A stretch of 6,785 nt of DNA, from NCBI GenBank assembly GCA_002479815.1, contig DLPA01000134.1, positions 11,199 through 17,983 of the forward strand, read 5' to 3'. Of the stretch, positions 1 through 5,711 are shown piece by piece (within the stretch, counting starts at the first letter, position 1; the number at the start of each line of letters is the position of its first letter). The DNA is from a bacterium UBA7470 (GTDB lineage Bacteria; Pseudomonadota; Gammaproteobacteria; Burkholderiales; Burkholderiaceae_C). The notes below the pieces were generated by a model that was not told the origin of the DNA, searched no databases, and saw only the letters and a program-made list of their open reading frames with translations. A program made the translations under genes and the position numbers.

Positions 1-650
1 GGCGCGGCTTGCTGCTGGGCGTTCTCAAAATAACGGGCGAACCGCTCGGCATCAATCGTGGCCGAGGTGACGATGAGCTTCAAATCGGGGCGCTTGGGCA
101 GCAGTTGGCGCAAAAACCCGAGCAAGAAGTCGATGTTCAGACTGCGCTCGTGCGCTTCGTCGATGATGAGCGTGTCATACGCCCGCAGCAAGGGGTCGCT
201 TTGGGTTTCGGCCAGCAAAATCCCGTCGGTCATCAGCTTGATGCTGGCGCTGGGGGTCAGGCGGTCGTTGAAGCGCACCTTGTAGCCCGCGACTTGACCG
301 AGCGGGGTTTGCAACTCGTCGGCAATGCGCTGCGCGACGCTGGTCGCGGCAATGCGGCGCGGCTGCGTGTGCCCAATCAGCTTGCCCACCCAACGCAGCT
401 TGCCATCGCGCCCCGTCACCTGCTGGCGCAAGCCCCGCCCCAAAGCCAAGGCCATTTTGGGCAACTGCGTGGTCTTGCCCGACCCCGTTTCACCGCACAC
501 GATGACGACTTGATGCGCAGCCATCGCCGCCATGATTTCTTCACGGCGCTGCGAAACAGGCAAGGACTCAGGAAAATCAAGCACATAGGCTCGTTCAGCC
601 CCCTCAACAACAGGGGATGTAGAAGAATGAAAGGTGGTTGTATGACTCAT
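1..650 (-). CDS. hrpA: ATP-dependent DEAH-box RNA helicase HrpA, N-terminal 216 residues (runs off the left edge)
   Basis: Reading the minus strand from an ATG at 648-650 gives an uninterrupted frame to the window edge. Visible helicase motifs are Walker A GETGSGKT (residues 53-60), motif Ia TQPRRIAA (95-102), YKVRF (123-127), LMTDGILL (139-146), the DEAH box in IIDEAHERSLNIDF (162-175) and motif III SAT (196-198). The order and wording match HrpA, the bacterial DEAH helicase that in E. coli acts on mRNA and stalled ribosomes. Full-length HrpA is about 1300 residues, so most of the protein lies outside. About 15 extra residues (roughly 75-90, with GRDGKLRW) sit between motifs I and Ia compared with the E. 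coli protein as I remember it. The start is chosen because it is the first in-frame Met far enough upstream to include the conserved FPESLPVSQRREEI helix; an internal Met at 40 would cut this off. No strong ribosome binding site is visible. The gene is divergent from ylqF. Family assignment is very secure. Confidence 0.96.
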   Translation of the reverse strand, partial: MSHTTTFHSSTSPVVEGAERAYVLDFPESLPVSQRREEIMAAMAAHQVVIVCGETGSGKTTQLPKMALALGRGLRQQVTGRDGKLRWVGKLIGHTQPRRIAATSVAQRIADELQTPLGQVAGYKVRFNDRLTPSASIKLMTDGILLAETQSDPLLRAYDTLIIDEAHERSLNIDFLLGFLRQLLPKRPDLKLIVTSATIDAERFARYFENAQQQAA

Positions 651-715
651 TGGGCACGGATTTTCTCAGCAAAGCCCAGCAGAGGTGGAACGTCATCACG
701 CGAGCATCAAAAACC

Positions 716-744
716 ATAGTAAAAAATGTGAGCTGCTTACGCAA
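716..744 (-). promoter_or_regulatory. Candidate sigma-70 promoter for hrpA in the left arm
   Basis: On the minus strand TTGCGT (plus positions 739-744) and TACTAT (716-721) are 17 bp apart. The -10 matches TATAAT at 4 of 6 positions, including the important second A and last T; the -35 matches 3 of 6. Transcription would begin near 709 and give a leader of about 60 nt before the hrpA ATG at 650. It is a prediction from spacing and consensus only. Confidence 0.4.
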
Positions 745-780
745 GCAATACGTGGCTTTTGGCAGATTTTAATTCAAAAT

Positions 781-852
781 AAACCCGTTTTTATTTGAAA
801 AATGAGTGGGTAGCAGCAAAAAACCCGTTTTTCCAGCCCAAAAAACGGTTTT
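781..852. repeat. Internal direct repeats and small hairpin in the centre of the inverted-repeat element
   Basis: AAACCCGTTTTT occurs at 781-792 and again at 821-832, exactly 40 bp apart. The second copy can also pair with the related AAAAACGG at 841-848: CCGTTTTT (825-832) forms an 8-bp stem around the loop 833-840, and pairing can resume beyond one mismatch using 821-823 and 850-852. The hairpin is not followed directly by a strong T-run in the stem-adjacent position, so it does not look like a standard terminator. Confidence 0.55.
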
Positions 853-918
853 GAGAGGTATTTTTTTTGTTTTTTGATACGTTTTTAAGAATCAAAATAG
901 CCAAGAGCCACGTATTAC

Positions 919-947
919 TTGCGTAAGCAGCTCACATTTTTTACTAT
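919..947 (+). promoter_or_regulatory. Candidate sigma-70 promoter for ylqF-dusC in the right arm
   Basis: TTGCGT (919-924), a 17-bp spacer and TACTAT (942-947) repeat on the plus strand exactly the arrangement found in the left arm, because the arms are mirror copies. Transcription would begin near 954 and leave a leader of about 120 nt before the ylqF ATG at 1076. The consensus match is moderate, but the spacing is ideal and the position is right for the downstream pair of genes. Confidence 0.4.
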
Positions 948-1075
948 TGTTTTTTGGTGCTGTTTACAAAAAGCAGCTTGGTGTTTGAGCGACGCGCTGA
1001 TGTTTACGAGTGCCTAAAAATCCAGAGCAGGCATTAAAATACAGCCTCAGCAGCTACATTTTTTGAGATTTTTTT

Positions 1076-2209
1076 ATGGCCGTTCAATGGTTTCCGGGCC
1101 ACATGCACTTGACACGACAGGCGATTGCCGAGCGGGTCAAGGCCACCGATGTGTTCATCGAATTGCTCGATGCTCGCCTGCCCGCCTCCAGCGCCAACCC
1201 CATGTTGGCCGAGTTGACGCAAGGGCTGCCCACGCTCAAGGTGCTGAACAAGCAAGACTTGGCCGACCCCCAACGCACCGCCGACTGGCTGGCGCACTAC
1301 AACGCCCAAGCTGGGACACGCGCCTTTGCGCTCAGTGCCAACCCGGGCATCGGCGAGAAAAAGCCCATTCAACGCCTGCGCGAGGCGTGTTTTGAGCTGG
1401 CCCCCACACGCGGCGGCATGGCAAAGCCCATGCGCGTGCTGATTGGTGGCGTGCCCAATGTCGGCAAATCCACGCTCATCAACAGCTTGGTGGGCCGCAA
1501 AACCGCCAAAACGGGCGACGAAGCCGGCATCACGCGGCACGAGCAACGCTTTGTGCTGGCCGATGATTTCTATTTGTACGACACGCCCGGCATGTTATGG
1601 CCGCGCATCGCCATCGACCAAAGCGGCTACTGGCTGGCGGTCAGTGGCGCGGTGGGCAAAAATGCCTACGACGAGGCAGAAATCGCGCTCGAATTGGTGG
1701 CGAATTTGCAGCACAACTACGTCGATTGCTTGGTGAAACGCTATGGTCTTAAAAGCGATGAGGCGACTGTATTGAGCACCTTCAGCGACGAGCAAGCCTT
1801 TGAACTGATCGCCAAAGCGATGGGCGCGACCAGCAAAGGCGGCCATGTGGCGTGGCACAAAGCGGCAGAGCGCCTCATCACCGACTTTCGCACGGGCTTA
1901 TTGGGGGCGATGACGCTGGAAACCCCCGCCCAGTTTGCCCAGTGGCAGACCGAGGCCGCCGCGCGTGAAGCCGAGCGCGAGGCACACAAAGCCCTGCTGC
2001 GCCAGCAACGGCGCACGTCTGACACGGCAGGACGCGCCCACTTTCGCAGCGCCAAACCCGACCCACGCGGCATCACCGCCGACCCACCACCGCCCAAGCC
2101 CAAAAGAAACCCACAGGCGAATGGAAGACCTCCGGTGGGTGGAAAACCACCGGTGCATGGGAAACCTTCGGCGCGCGCACCTCGATCTGGCGGGCGCGGA
2201 TCACGATGA
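1076..2209 (+). CDS. ylqF: Ribosome biogenesis GTPase YlqF (RbgA), with extended basic C-terminal tail
   Basis: This 377-residue protein is a circularly permuted GTPase: G4 NKQD (58-61) and G5 SAN (87-89) come before G1 GGVPNVGKST (124-133), G2 GITR (151-154) and G3 DTPG (169-172). The N-terminus MAVQWFPGHM closely matches RbgA of Bacillus, whose His9 in WFPGH is the reported catalytic residue; it is present here. The family helps late assembly of the large ribosomal subunit in the cytoplasm. The Bacillus protein is about 280 residues; the matching part here ends near residue 284 (FRTGLLGAMTLETP). The extra 93 residues are a charged, Ala/Glu/Arg-rich helix-like piece (287-313) followed by a Pro-, Gly- and Lys/Arg-rich low-complexity tail with a hexapeptide repeat. 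The start is fixed by the conserved N-terminus; the ribosome binding site is poor (GAGA at 1065-1068). The stop TGA overlaps the dusC start. Confidence 0.96.
   Translation: MAVQWFPGHMHLTRQAIAERVKATDVFIELLDARLPASSANPMLAELTQGLPTLKVLNKQDLADPQRTADWLAHYNAQAGTRAFALSANPGIGEKKPIQRLREACFELAPTRGGMAKPMRVLIGGVPNVGKSTLINSLVGRKTAKTGDEAGITRHEQRFVLADDFYLYDTPGMLWPRIAIDQSGYWLAVSGAVGKNAYDEAEIALELVANLQHNYVDCLVKRYGLKSDEATVLSTFSDEQAFELIAKAMGATSKGGHVAWHKAAERLITDFRTGLLGAMTLETPAQFAQWQTEAAAREAEREAHKALLRQQRRTSDTAGRAHFRSAKPDPRGITADPPPPKPKRNPQANGRPPVGGKPPVHGKPSARAPRSGGRGSR
2123..2176 (+). repeat. Three degenerate 18-bp tandem copies inside the ylqF tail
   Basis: Units 2123-2140, 2141-2158 and 2159-2176 each encode a hexapeptide: GRPPVG, GKPPVH, GKPSAR. 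The first two units agree at 14 of 18 bases, the third less well. The in-frame 18-bp period means copy-number change would lengthen or shorten the basic tail without a frameshift. Confidence 0.75.
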
Positions 2210-3387
2210 GAATCGTCTTGGCTCCGATGGAGGGGCTGCTGGATTTTGCGCTGCGCGATACCCTGACCCGCGTGCGTTGGCCTGCCGATGCCGCACCCGC
2301 GCAAGGCGTGGCCTTGCCGCATCCCAGTGGTTTGGATCATTGCGTGGCGGAGTTCATTCGCATCAGCGACCGTGTGCTGCCGCCGCGCTCGTTTGTGCGG
2401 GTGATGCCCGAGTTGCTCAATGGCGGCTACACCGCCTCGGGCGTGCCCGTGCGGGGGCAGTTGCTGGGGTCTGATCCTGAAATGATGGCCGCCAATGCCC
2501 AACGCTTGGCCGCTTTAGGCTCGCATGGCGTGGATTTGAACTTTGGTTGCCCCGCGCAAGTGGTCAATCGGCACGGCGGCGGCGCATCGCTGTTGAAGGA
2601 GCCGGATCGCGTCTATGCCGTCGCCCATGCCGTGCGGCAAGCCGTGCCGAGCAAGGTGCTGGTGTCGGCCAAAATGCGCCTAGGCTTTGACGACGACCGC
2701 TTGGCCGAAGACTGCGCCTTGGCTTTGGTGGCGGCGGGGGTGGCCGAAATCGTCGTCCATGCCCGCACCAAGGCCCACGGCTACCGCCCGCCCGCGTATT
2801 GGGCACGGGTGGCAGACTTGCGGGCCGTGATTCCCGCCCACATTCCCGTGATCGTGAACGGTGAAATCTGGTGCGATGCCGATGCCCGCCGCGCCCAAGC
2901 CGCCAGTGGTTGTCGGGATGTGATGCTGGGTCGTGGCATGGTGGCCGATCCGGGCTTGGCTTTGGCGATACGCGCTCATCTTGAACAAAAAAGCCATCAA
3001 GCACCCACCCTAAAAGAGAAAATAGCGATCCCCCAGCAGGGCTTAGAAATCGTCGGCTCCAGAGTCAGCGCCTGCCAGCCTGCGCATTTGGACGCATTGG
3101 CCTTGCCGCCTGCCGTGTTGCCGTGGGCGGAGGTACTGACCTTGCTGCCCGGCTTTTGGCAGTGGGTCACGCAGCGGGTCGAGCGGCGACACCGTGCCGG
3201 GCGCTTAAAGCAATGGCTGAACTTGCTGCGCCGTCGCTACCCCGAGGCGCAAGTGGCCTTTGATGGCTTGCGTTTGAGCAACGACCATCGACTGGTAGAA
3301 GCGTGGCTACACGCCCAAGTCGAGCACAGCGATGAGGAGCGTGGACTCGACTTCAAGACGCAGCACATGAAGACGCATGGGACTTAG
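2206..3387 (+). CDS. dusC: tRNA-dihydrouridine synthase, DusC type
   Basis: This flavoenzyme family uses FMN and NADPH to reduce a uridine in tRNA to dihydrouridine; DusC of E. coli acts on U16. The 393-residue product begins MRIVLAPMEGLLD, the FMN-barrel signature. It carries the catalytic Cys115 in NFGCPAQVVNRHGGG, a KMRLGF segment (156-161), VHARTKAHGY (184-193), the FMN phosphate-site signatures NGEIW (218-222) and GRG (242-244), and the C-terminal helical tRNA-binding region with GRLKQWLNLLRRRYP (332-346), which resembles the DusC-specific motif. Two departures from E. coli DusC (about 315 residues) stand out: roughly 18 extra residues at 28-45 and about 45 extra at 259-303. The start ATG lies in ATGA, overlapping the ylqF stop, which suggests translational coupling; no strong separate ribosome binding site is seen. 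The stop TAG (3385-3387) overlaps the stop of the convergent peroxidase gene. Confidence 0.95.
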   Translation: MRIVLAPMEGLLDFALRDTLTRVRWPADAAPAQGVALPHPSGLDHCVAEFIRISDRVLPPRSFVRVMPELLNGGYTASGVPVRGQLLGSDPEMMAANAQRLAALGSHGVDLNFGCPAQVVNRHGGGASLLKEPDRVYAVAHAVRQAVPSKVLVSAKMRLGFDDDRLAEDCALALVAAGVAEIVVHARTKAHGYRPPAYWARVADLRAVIPAHIPVIVNGEIWCDADARRAQAASGCRDVMLGRGMVADPGLALAIRAHLEQKSHQAPTLKEKIAIPQQGLEIVGSRVSACQPAHLDALALPPAVLPWAEVLTLLPGFWQWVTQRVERRHRAGRLKQWLNLLRRRYPEAQVAFDGLRLSNDHRLVEAWLHAQVEHSDEERGLDFKTQHMKTHGT

Positions 3388-3983
3388 CGCATCCCAATCA
3401 AGGCCGATTCCACCGCCTGGATGAAGCGTGGGCTGATGGGGTCTAGCATGGATGAAAAGCTGGTGACTTTGCCGTCGGGGGTGATGAGGTACTTGTGGAA
3501 GTTCCAGCTTGGGGCTTCTTTGCTGGTGGCCATCAGGCGTGCAAACAGGGGGTCGGACGGGATCGGGACGGTGAGTTTTTCGGCCACAGGGAAGGTCACG
3601 CCATAGTTGATTTGGCAAAACGCGCCGATCTCGGCGTTTTTGCGCGGCTCTTGGCTGCCAAAGTCGTTGCTGGGAATGCCCACGATTTGCAGGCCGCGTG
3701 CTTTAAAGCGTTGGTGCAGCTTTTCCAAGCTGCCGTATTGCGGGGTCAGGCCGCATTCGCTGGCGGTGTTGACCACCAAAAGCGCACGCGCAGGCAGGCG
3801 GCACAAGTCCATGCGGTCGCCACCGATCAGCGGATGGATGGTGTAGCTGGACAAGCCCGCGCACAGGTTGTTGGCCCCAGCGGTGCTCAGGCCAGACAAG
3901 CACAGTACAACGCATACGTTTAAAACGATGCGCCAAGTGTTGTCAACGTGGTGCCGTGTATGGGTGTGGTTTAGGTGCTTCAT
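3384..3983 (-). CDS. Exported glutathione peroxidase-like protein (2-Cys, thioredoxin-type)
   Basis: Read from the ATG at 3981-3983 the product has 199 residues. A signal peptide is likely: a basic, His-rich start (MKHLNHTHTRHH), a hydrophobic core around 19-33, and an AGA cleavage site near 37, so the enzyme should act in the periplasm. The Gpx fold is clear from VVNTASECGLTPQYGSLEKL, with peroxidatic Cys77, then GIPSNDFGSQEP with Gln111, FCQINYGVTFP with Cys123, and WNFHKYL with Trp160 and Asn161, completing the C-Q-W-N tetrad. Cys123 sits 46 residues after Cys77, as in yeast Gpx3 (Cys36 and Cys82), so a disulfide mechanism reduced by thioredoxin-like proteins is more likely than glutathione use. 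The Cys often found in FPCNQFG is Ser here. The frame stays open up to 4166, but those 61 residues show no family match and would bury the signal peptide. Another possible start is 4007. Neither has a strong ribosome binding site. Confidence 0.9.
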   Translation of the reverse strand: MKHLNHTHTRHHVDNTWRIVLNVCVVLCLSGLSTAGANNLCAGLSSYTIHPLIGGDRMDLCRLPARALLVVNTASECGLTPQYGSLEKLHQRFKARGLQIVGIPSNDFGSQEPRKNAEIGAFCQINYGVTFPVAEKLTVPIPSDPLFARLMATSKEAPSWNFHKYLITPDGKVTSFSSMLDPISPRFIQAVESALIGMR

Positions 3984-4194
3984 GAGTTTATTTTCGCCAT
4001 AGGGCATTAACCTACACGCGAGCACAGGTATGGGCGTTTCGCTCAACGCACCGTCAACCCACACCACTGGACTGTGGCCACGGATGCCGAGGTGAGGGTC
4101 GTGAGTGGCGATGCGGTAGGAGCCGATATGGTCGCAGTGGCAGGCACAGCACACCAAATCCATCACCGGCGCCCGTCTTAGGGTTGATCGTCTG

Positions 4195-4222
4195 TTGATG
4201 CGCGCTGTTTTTCCCCTACCAT
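4195..4222 (+). promoter_or_regulatory. Candidate promoter of the lipoprotein hydrolase gene
   Basis: TTGATG (4195-4200), a 16-bp spacer and TACCAT (4217-4222) each match the sigma-70 consensus at 4 of 6 positions. Transcription would begin around 4229, giving a leader of about 45 nt with the palindrome 4235-4247 at its 5' end. The prediction rests on consensus and position only. Confidence 0.3.
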
Positions 4223-4234
4223 AGAAACACGGTG

Positions 4235-4247
4235 GCCTCCTGGAGGC
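4235..4247. promoter_or_regulatory. Short perfect palindrome GCCTCC-T-GGAGGC in the leader region
   Basis: The 6-bp half-sites are perfectly complementary around one central T. As RNA it could close only as a 5-bp stem with a CTG loop; as DNA it could be an operator half-site pair. It lies 26 bp before the start codon and just downstream of the promoter candidate. No T-run follows immediately, so it is not an obvious terminator. Confidence 0.35.
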
Positions 4248-4273
4248 TGCAACCCCTATGACAAGGATTTTTT

Positions 4274-5602
4274 ATGTCTTTCCTCTCGCGCTTCCCTCGT
4301 ACTTGTGCCTTCAGTTTGACCAGCCTGACGGTGGCGGTTTTGCTGGGGGGCTGTGCCAGTGTGTCCAAAGAAGCGGCGCCAACGGCAGTCGCTTGTCCTA
4401 AAGAAGTGCCGCAAGGCACTCAGTGCTGGCGCGGGCAAGATTCGGCGGGCGCCCATTACTTGATGGCCATGCCTGCCAAGTGGAGTGGGGTGTTGGTGGT
4501 ACACGCCCACGGCGGCCCTGCGTTGGGCGAGCCTAAAGCGGCGCGTGCGGACGAGGATTTGAACCGTTGGGCCATCACGGTGGCACAGGGGCATGCGTGG
4601 GCCGGATCGGTGTTTCGTCAAGGCGGCTTTGCCGTCACCACGGCGGCAGAGGACACCGAGCGTGTGCGGCAGATTTTTGTGCAGCACGTCGCCCAACCCC
4701 GCCGCACCTTGCTGCATGGGCAGTCTTGGGGAGCCATGGTGGCGACACGCACGGCGGAGTTGTATCCCAAATCATGGGATGGCATCTTGCTCACCAGCGG
4801 CGTGGTGGCAGGCCCGACCACCTACGACTTCCGTCTCGACCTGCGCGTCTTGTACCAACATCTGTGCCAAAACCACCCCCTGCCCACCGAGGCGGCTTAC
4901 CCCTTGTGGATGGGCTTGCCTGCCGAGGCCAAATTGAGCAGCGCCGATTTAGCGCAACGGGTCGAATCCTGCTTGGGCTTGAAAAAACCACCCAAGCAAC
5001 GCACGCCCGACGAAGCACGCAAGATCAACACCCTTGTGGATGTGCTGCGCATGCCCGAAAACTCCATCCTCAGTCATTTGAACTGGGGCACTTTTACCTT
5101 ACGAGATGTCGTCAGCAAGCATGGCGGACGCAGCCCTTTTGGGAACGAGAAGGTGCGCTACGTGGGTTCGGGCGACGATGCGGCGTTGAACGCCGCCGTG
5201 CTGCGCTACAAGGCCGACCCTCAAGCGGTGGCCTCTTTTGAAGCCGACACCGATCACCGTGGCCGCTTTGCCGTGCCCGTGCTCACCACGCACGGCATAG
5301 ACGATGCCACCGTCTTTGTGGAAGGGCACGACACGCTGCGCCGTCGCATGGAAGCCTCTGGCAATGGGGGGCGCTTGGTGCAAACCTTCGTCAAGTCCCG
5401 TGAGCACAGCTATTTGGGCGATGCCACCTATCCACCCTTGTTTGAAGCCTTGCTCAATTGGGTAGAAAAAGGCGACAAGCCCACGCCGCTCGGGATTGCT
5501 GAGCGATGTGTTGCACTTCAGGCACGGGAATACGCTCAAAACTGCCGTTTCCTACCTCTGTACACCCCAGCAGCACTTTCTGGCCGAATTGCACCCCGAT
5601 AA
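4274..5602 (+). CDS. Lipoprotein with alpha/beta-hydrolase fold (putative esterase or peptidase-like hydrolase)
   Basis: The 442-residue product starts with a lipoprotein signal: Arg at 6 and 9, a hydrophobic stretch, and the lipobox LLGGC with Cys27 as the lipid-carrying residue. It should therefore be membrane-anchored in the periplasm or outer membrane. Hydrolase elements follow in the usual order: strand and oxyanion region GVLVVHAHGG (72-81), nucleophile elbow HGQSWG with Ser151 (148-153), acid in HGIDDATV, best fit Asp344 (340-347), and histidine His378 in REHSYLG (376-382). The segment between about 185 and 330 is a helical cap or lid insertion rich in charged residues. Cys41 and Cys51 may pair near the N-terminus. 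A good ribosome binding site, AAGGA (4263-4267), lies 6 nt before the ATG, which fixes the start. The substrate cannot be told from the sequence; the long lid and lipid anchor fit an envelope esterase or peptidase-type hydrolase. The next gene follows after 109 bp on the same strand; no clear terminator is seen between them. Confidence 0.85.
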   Translation: MSFLSRFPRTCAFSLTSLTVAVLLGGCASVSKEAAPTAVACPKEVPQGTQCWRGQDSAGAHYLMAMPAKWSGVLVVHAHGGPALGEPKAARADEDLNRWAITVAQGHAWAGSVFRQGGFAVTTAAEDTERVRQIFVQHVAQPRRTLLHGQSWGAMVATRTAELYPKSWDGILLTSGVVAGPTTYDFRLDLRVLYQHLCQNHPLPTEAAYPLWMGLPAEAKLSSADLAQRVESCLGLKKPPKQRTPDEARKINTLVDVLRMPENSILSHLNWGTFTLRDVVSKHGGRSPFGNEKVRYVGSGDDAALNAAVLRYKADPQAVASFEADTDHRGRFAVPVLTTHGIDDATVFVEGHDTLRRRMEASGNGGRLVQTFVKSREHSYLGDATYPPLFEALLNWVEKGDKPTPLGIAERCVALQAREYAQNCRFLPLYTPAALSGRIAPR

Positions 5603-5711
5603 CGCAACAGGTCGGCTGGCAACTGCACGCCAAGGACAGACCACCGGTGGGCGACGAAGCTGATAGAGTCAGGGTTTCAGATCGTTTTTCAAACCGCACC
5701 GAGGTTCATTC

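Larger units (their letters stand above)
703..961. repeat. Large imperfect inverted repeat (about 60-bp arms, AT-rich centre), MITE-like or intergenic palindromic element
   Basis: Left arm 716-763 and right arm 900-947 are reverse complements at 46 of 48 positions. The two differences are C748 opposite A916 and T757 opposite G906. The match continues outwards, with one indel and two mismatches, to about 703 and 961. It also continues inwards, more weakly, to about 785 and 881 (ATTTTAATTC against ATTTTGATTC). The arm core AGCTGCTTACGCAAG holds its own small palindrome, GCTT-acgc-AAGC. No transposase is present. A TA dinucleotide borders GTAAAAAATGTG on the left and its mirror on the right, which would suit a Tc1/mariner or IS630-type nonautonomous element, but pairing extends beyond TA, so the ends are uncertain. 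AGCTGCTTrCGC-like palindromes resemble dispersed intergenic repeats I recall from Comamonadaceae; that is memory, not a search. Confidence 0.9.
651..1075. other. AT-rich divergent intergenic region hrpA / ylqF
   Basis: This 425-bp stretch has no convincing coding frame. Positions 703-961 are a large inverted repeat, described separately. Positions 651-702 would be hrpA leader and 962-1075 the ylqF leader. Homopolymer A and T runs are frequent and the centre (764-899) is only about 29% G+C by hand count, in sharp contrast with the genes on both sides. Because the flanking genes diverge, the promoters of both should lie here. Confidence 0.8.
3984..4273. other. Divergent intergenic region, peroxidase / lipoprotein hydrolase
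   Basis: This 290-bp stretch should hold the promoters of both diverging genes. The upstream continuation of the peroxidase frame (to 4166) looks non-coding: its translation is rich in Cys and His without a recognisable pattern. On the minus strand a TTGACG (4052-4057) is a fair -35 for the peroxidase, but no good -10 follows at the right distance. For the rightward gene a promoter candidate and a short palindrome are listed separately. Confidence 0.6.

Noticed and set aside
9..719. Long rightward open frame opposite hrpA
   Set aside because: Its translation has no recognisable motifs, while the opposite strand encodes a textbook DEAH helicase with all motifs in order. It is a shadow of GC-rich coding DNA.
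703..961. Inverted repeat as an integron attC site or a CRISPR-like unit
   Set aside because: No GTTRRRY core sites or regularly spaced multiple repeats are present, and no integrase or cas gene is nearby.
1003..1040. Promoter close to ylqF using TTTACG and TAAAAT
   Set aside because: The two boxes are 26 bp apart, far too distant for sigma-70 use, and no better -35 stands 16-18 bp before TAAAAT.
1741..2502. 253-codon leftward open frame across the ylqF-dusC junction
   Set aside because: It lies antisense to two clearly conserved proteins, and its translation is low-complexity Arg/Gly/Ala-rich without a family signature.
3984..4166. N-terminal extension of the peroxidase frame starting MMDLVCCACHCDH
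   Set aside because: The CCACHCDH cluster looks metal-binding at first sight, but no complete motif follows, and using it would bury the signal peptide 62 residues inside the protein.
4567..5241. 224-codon frame inside the lipoprotein hydrolase gene
   Set aside because: It is the +1 shadow of a gene with a full lipobox and catalytic triad; its translation is Arg/His/Gly-rich without motifs.
5641..5650. Perfect 10-bp palindrome CCACCGGTGG between the hydrolase and the repeat protein
   Set aside because: It has no loop for an RNA hairpin and no T-run at the right distance, and palindromes of this size are expected by chance in GC-rich DNA. The partial copy inside ylqF (2145-2155) is explained by the coding repeat there.
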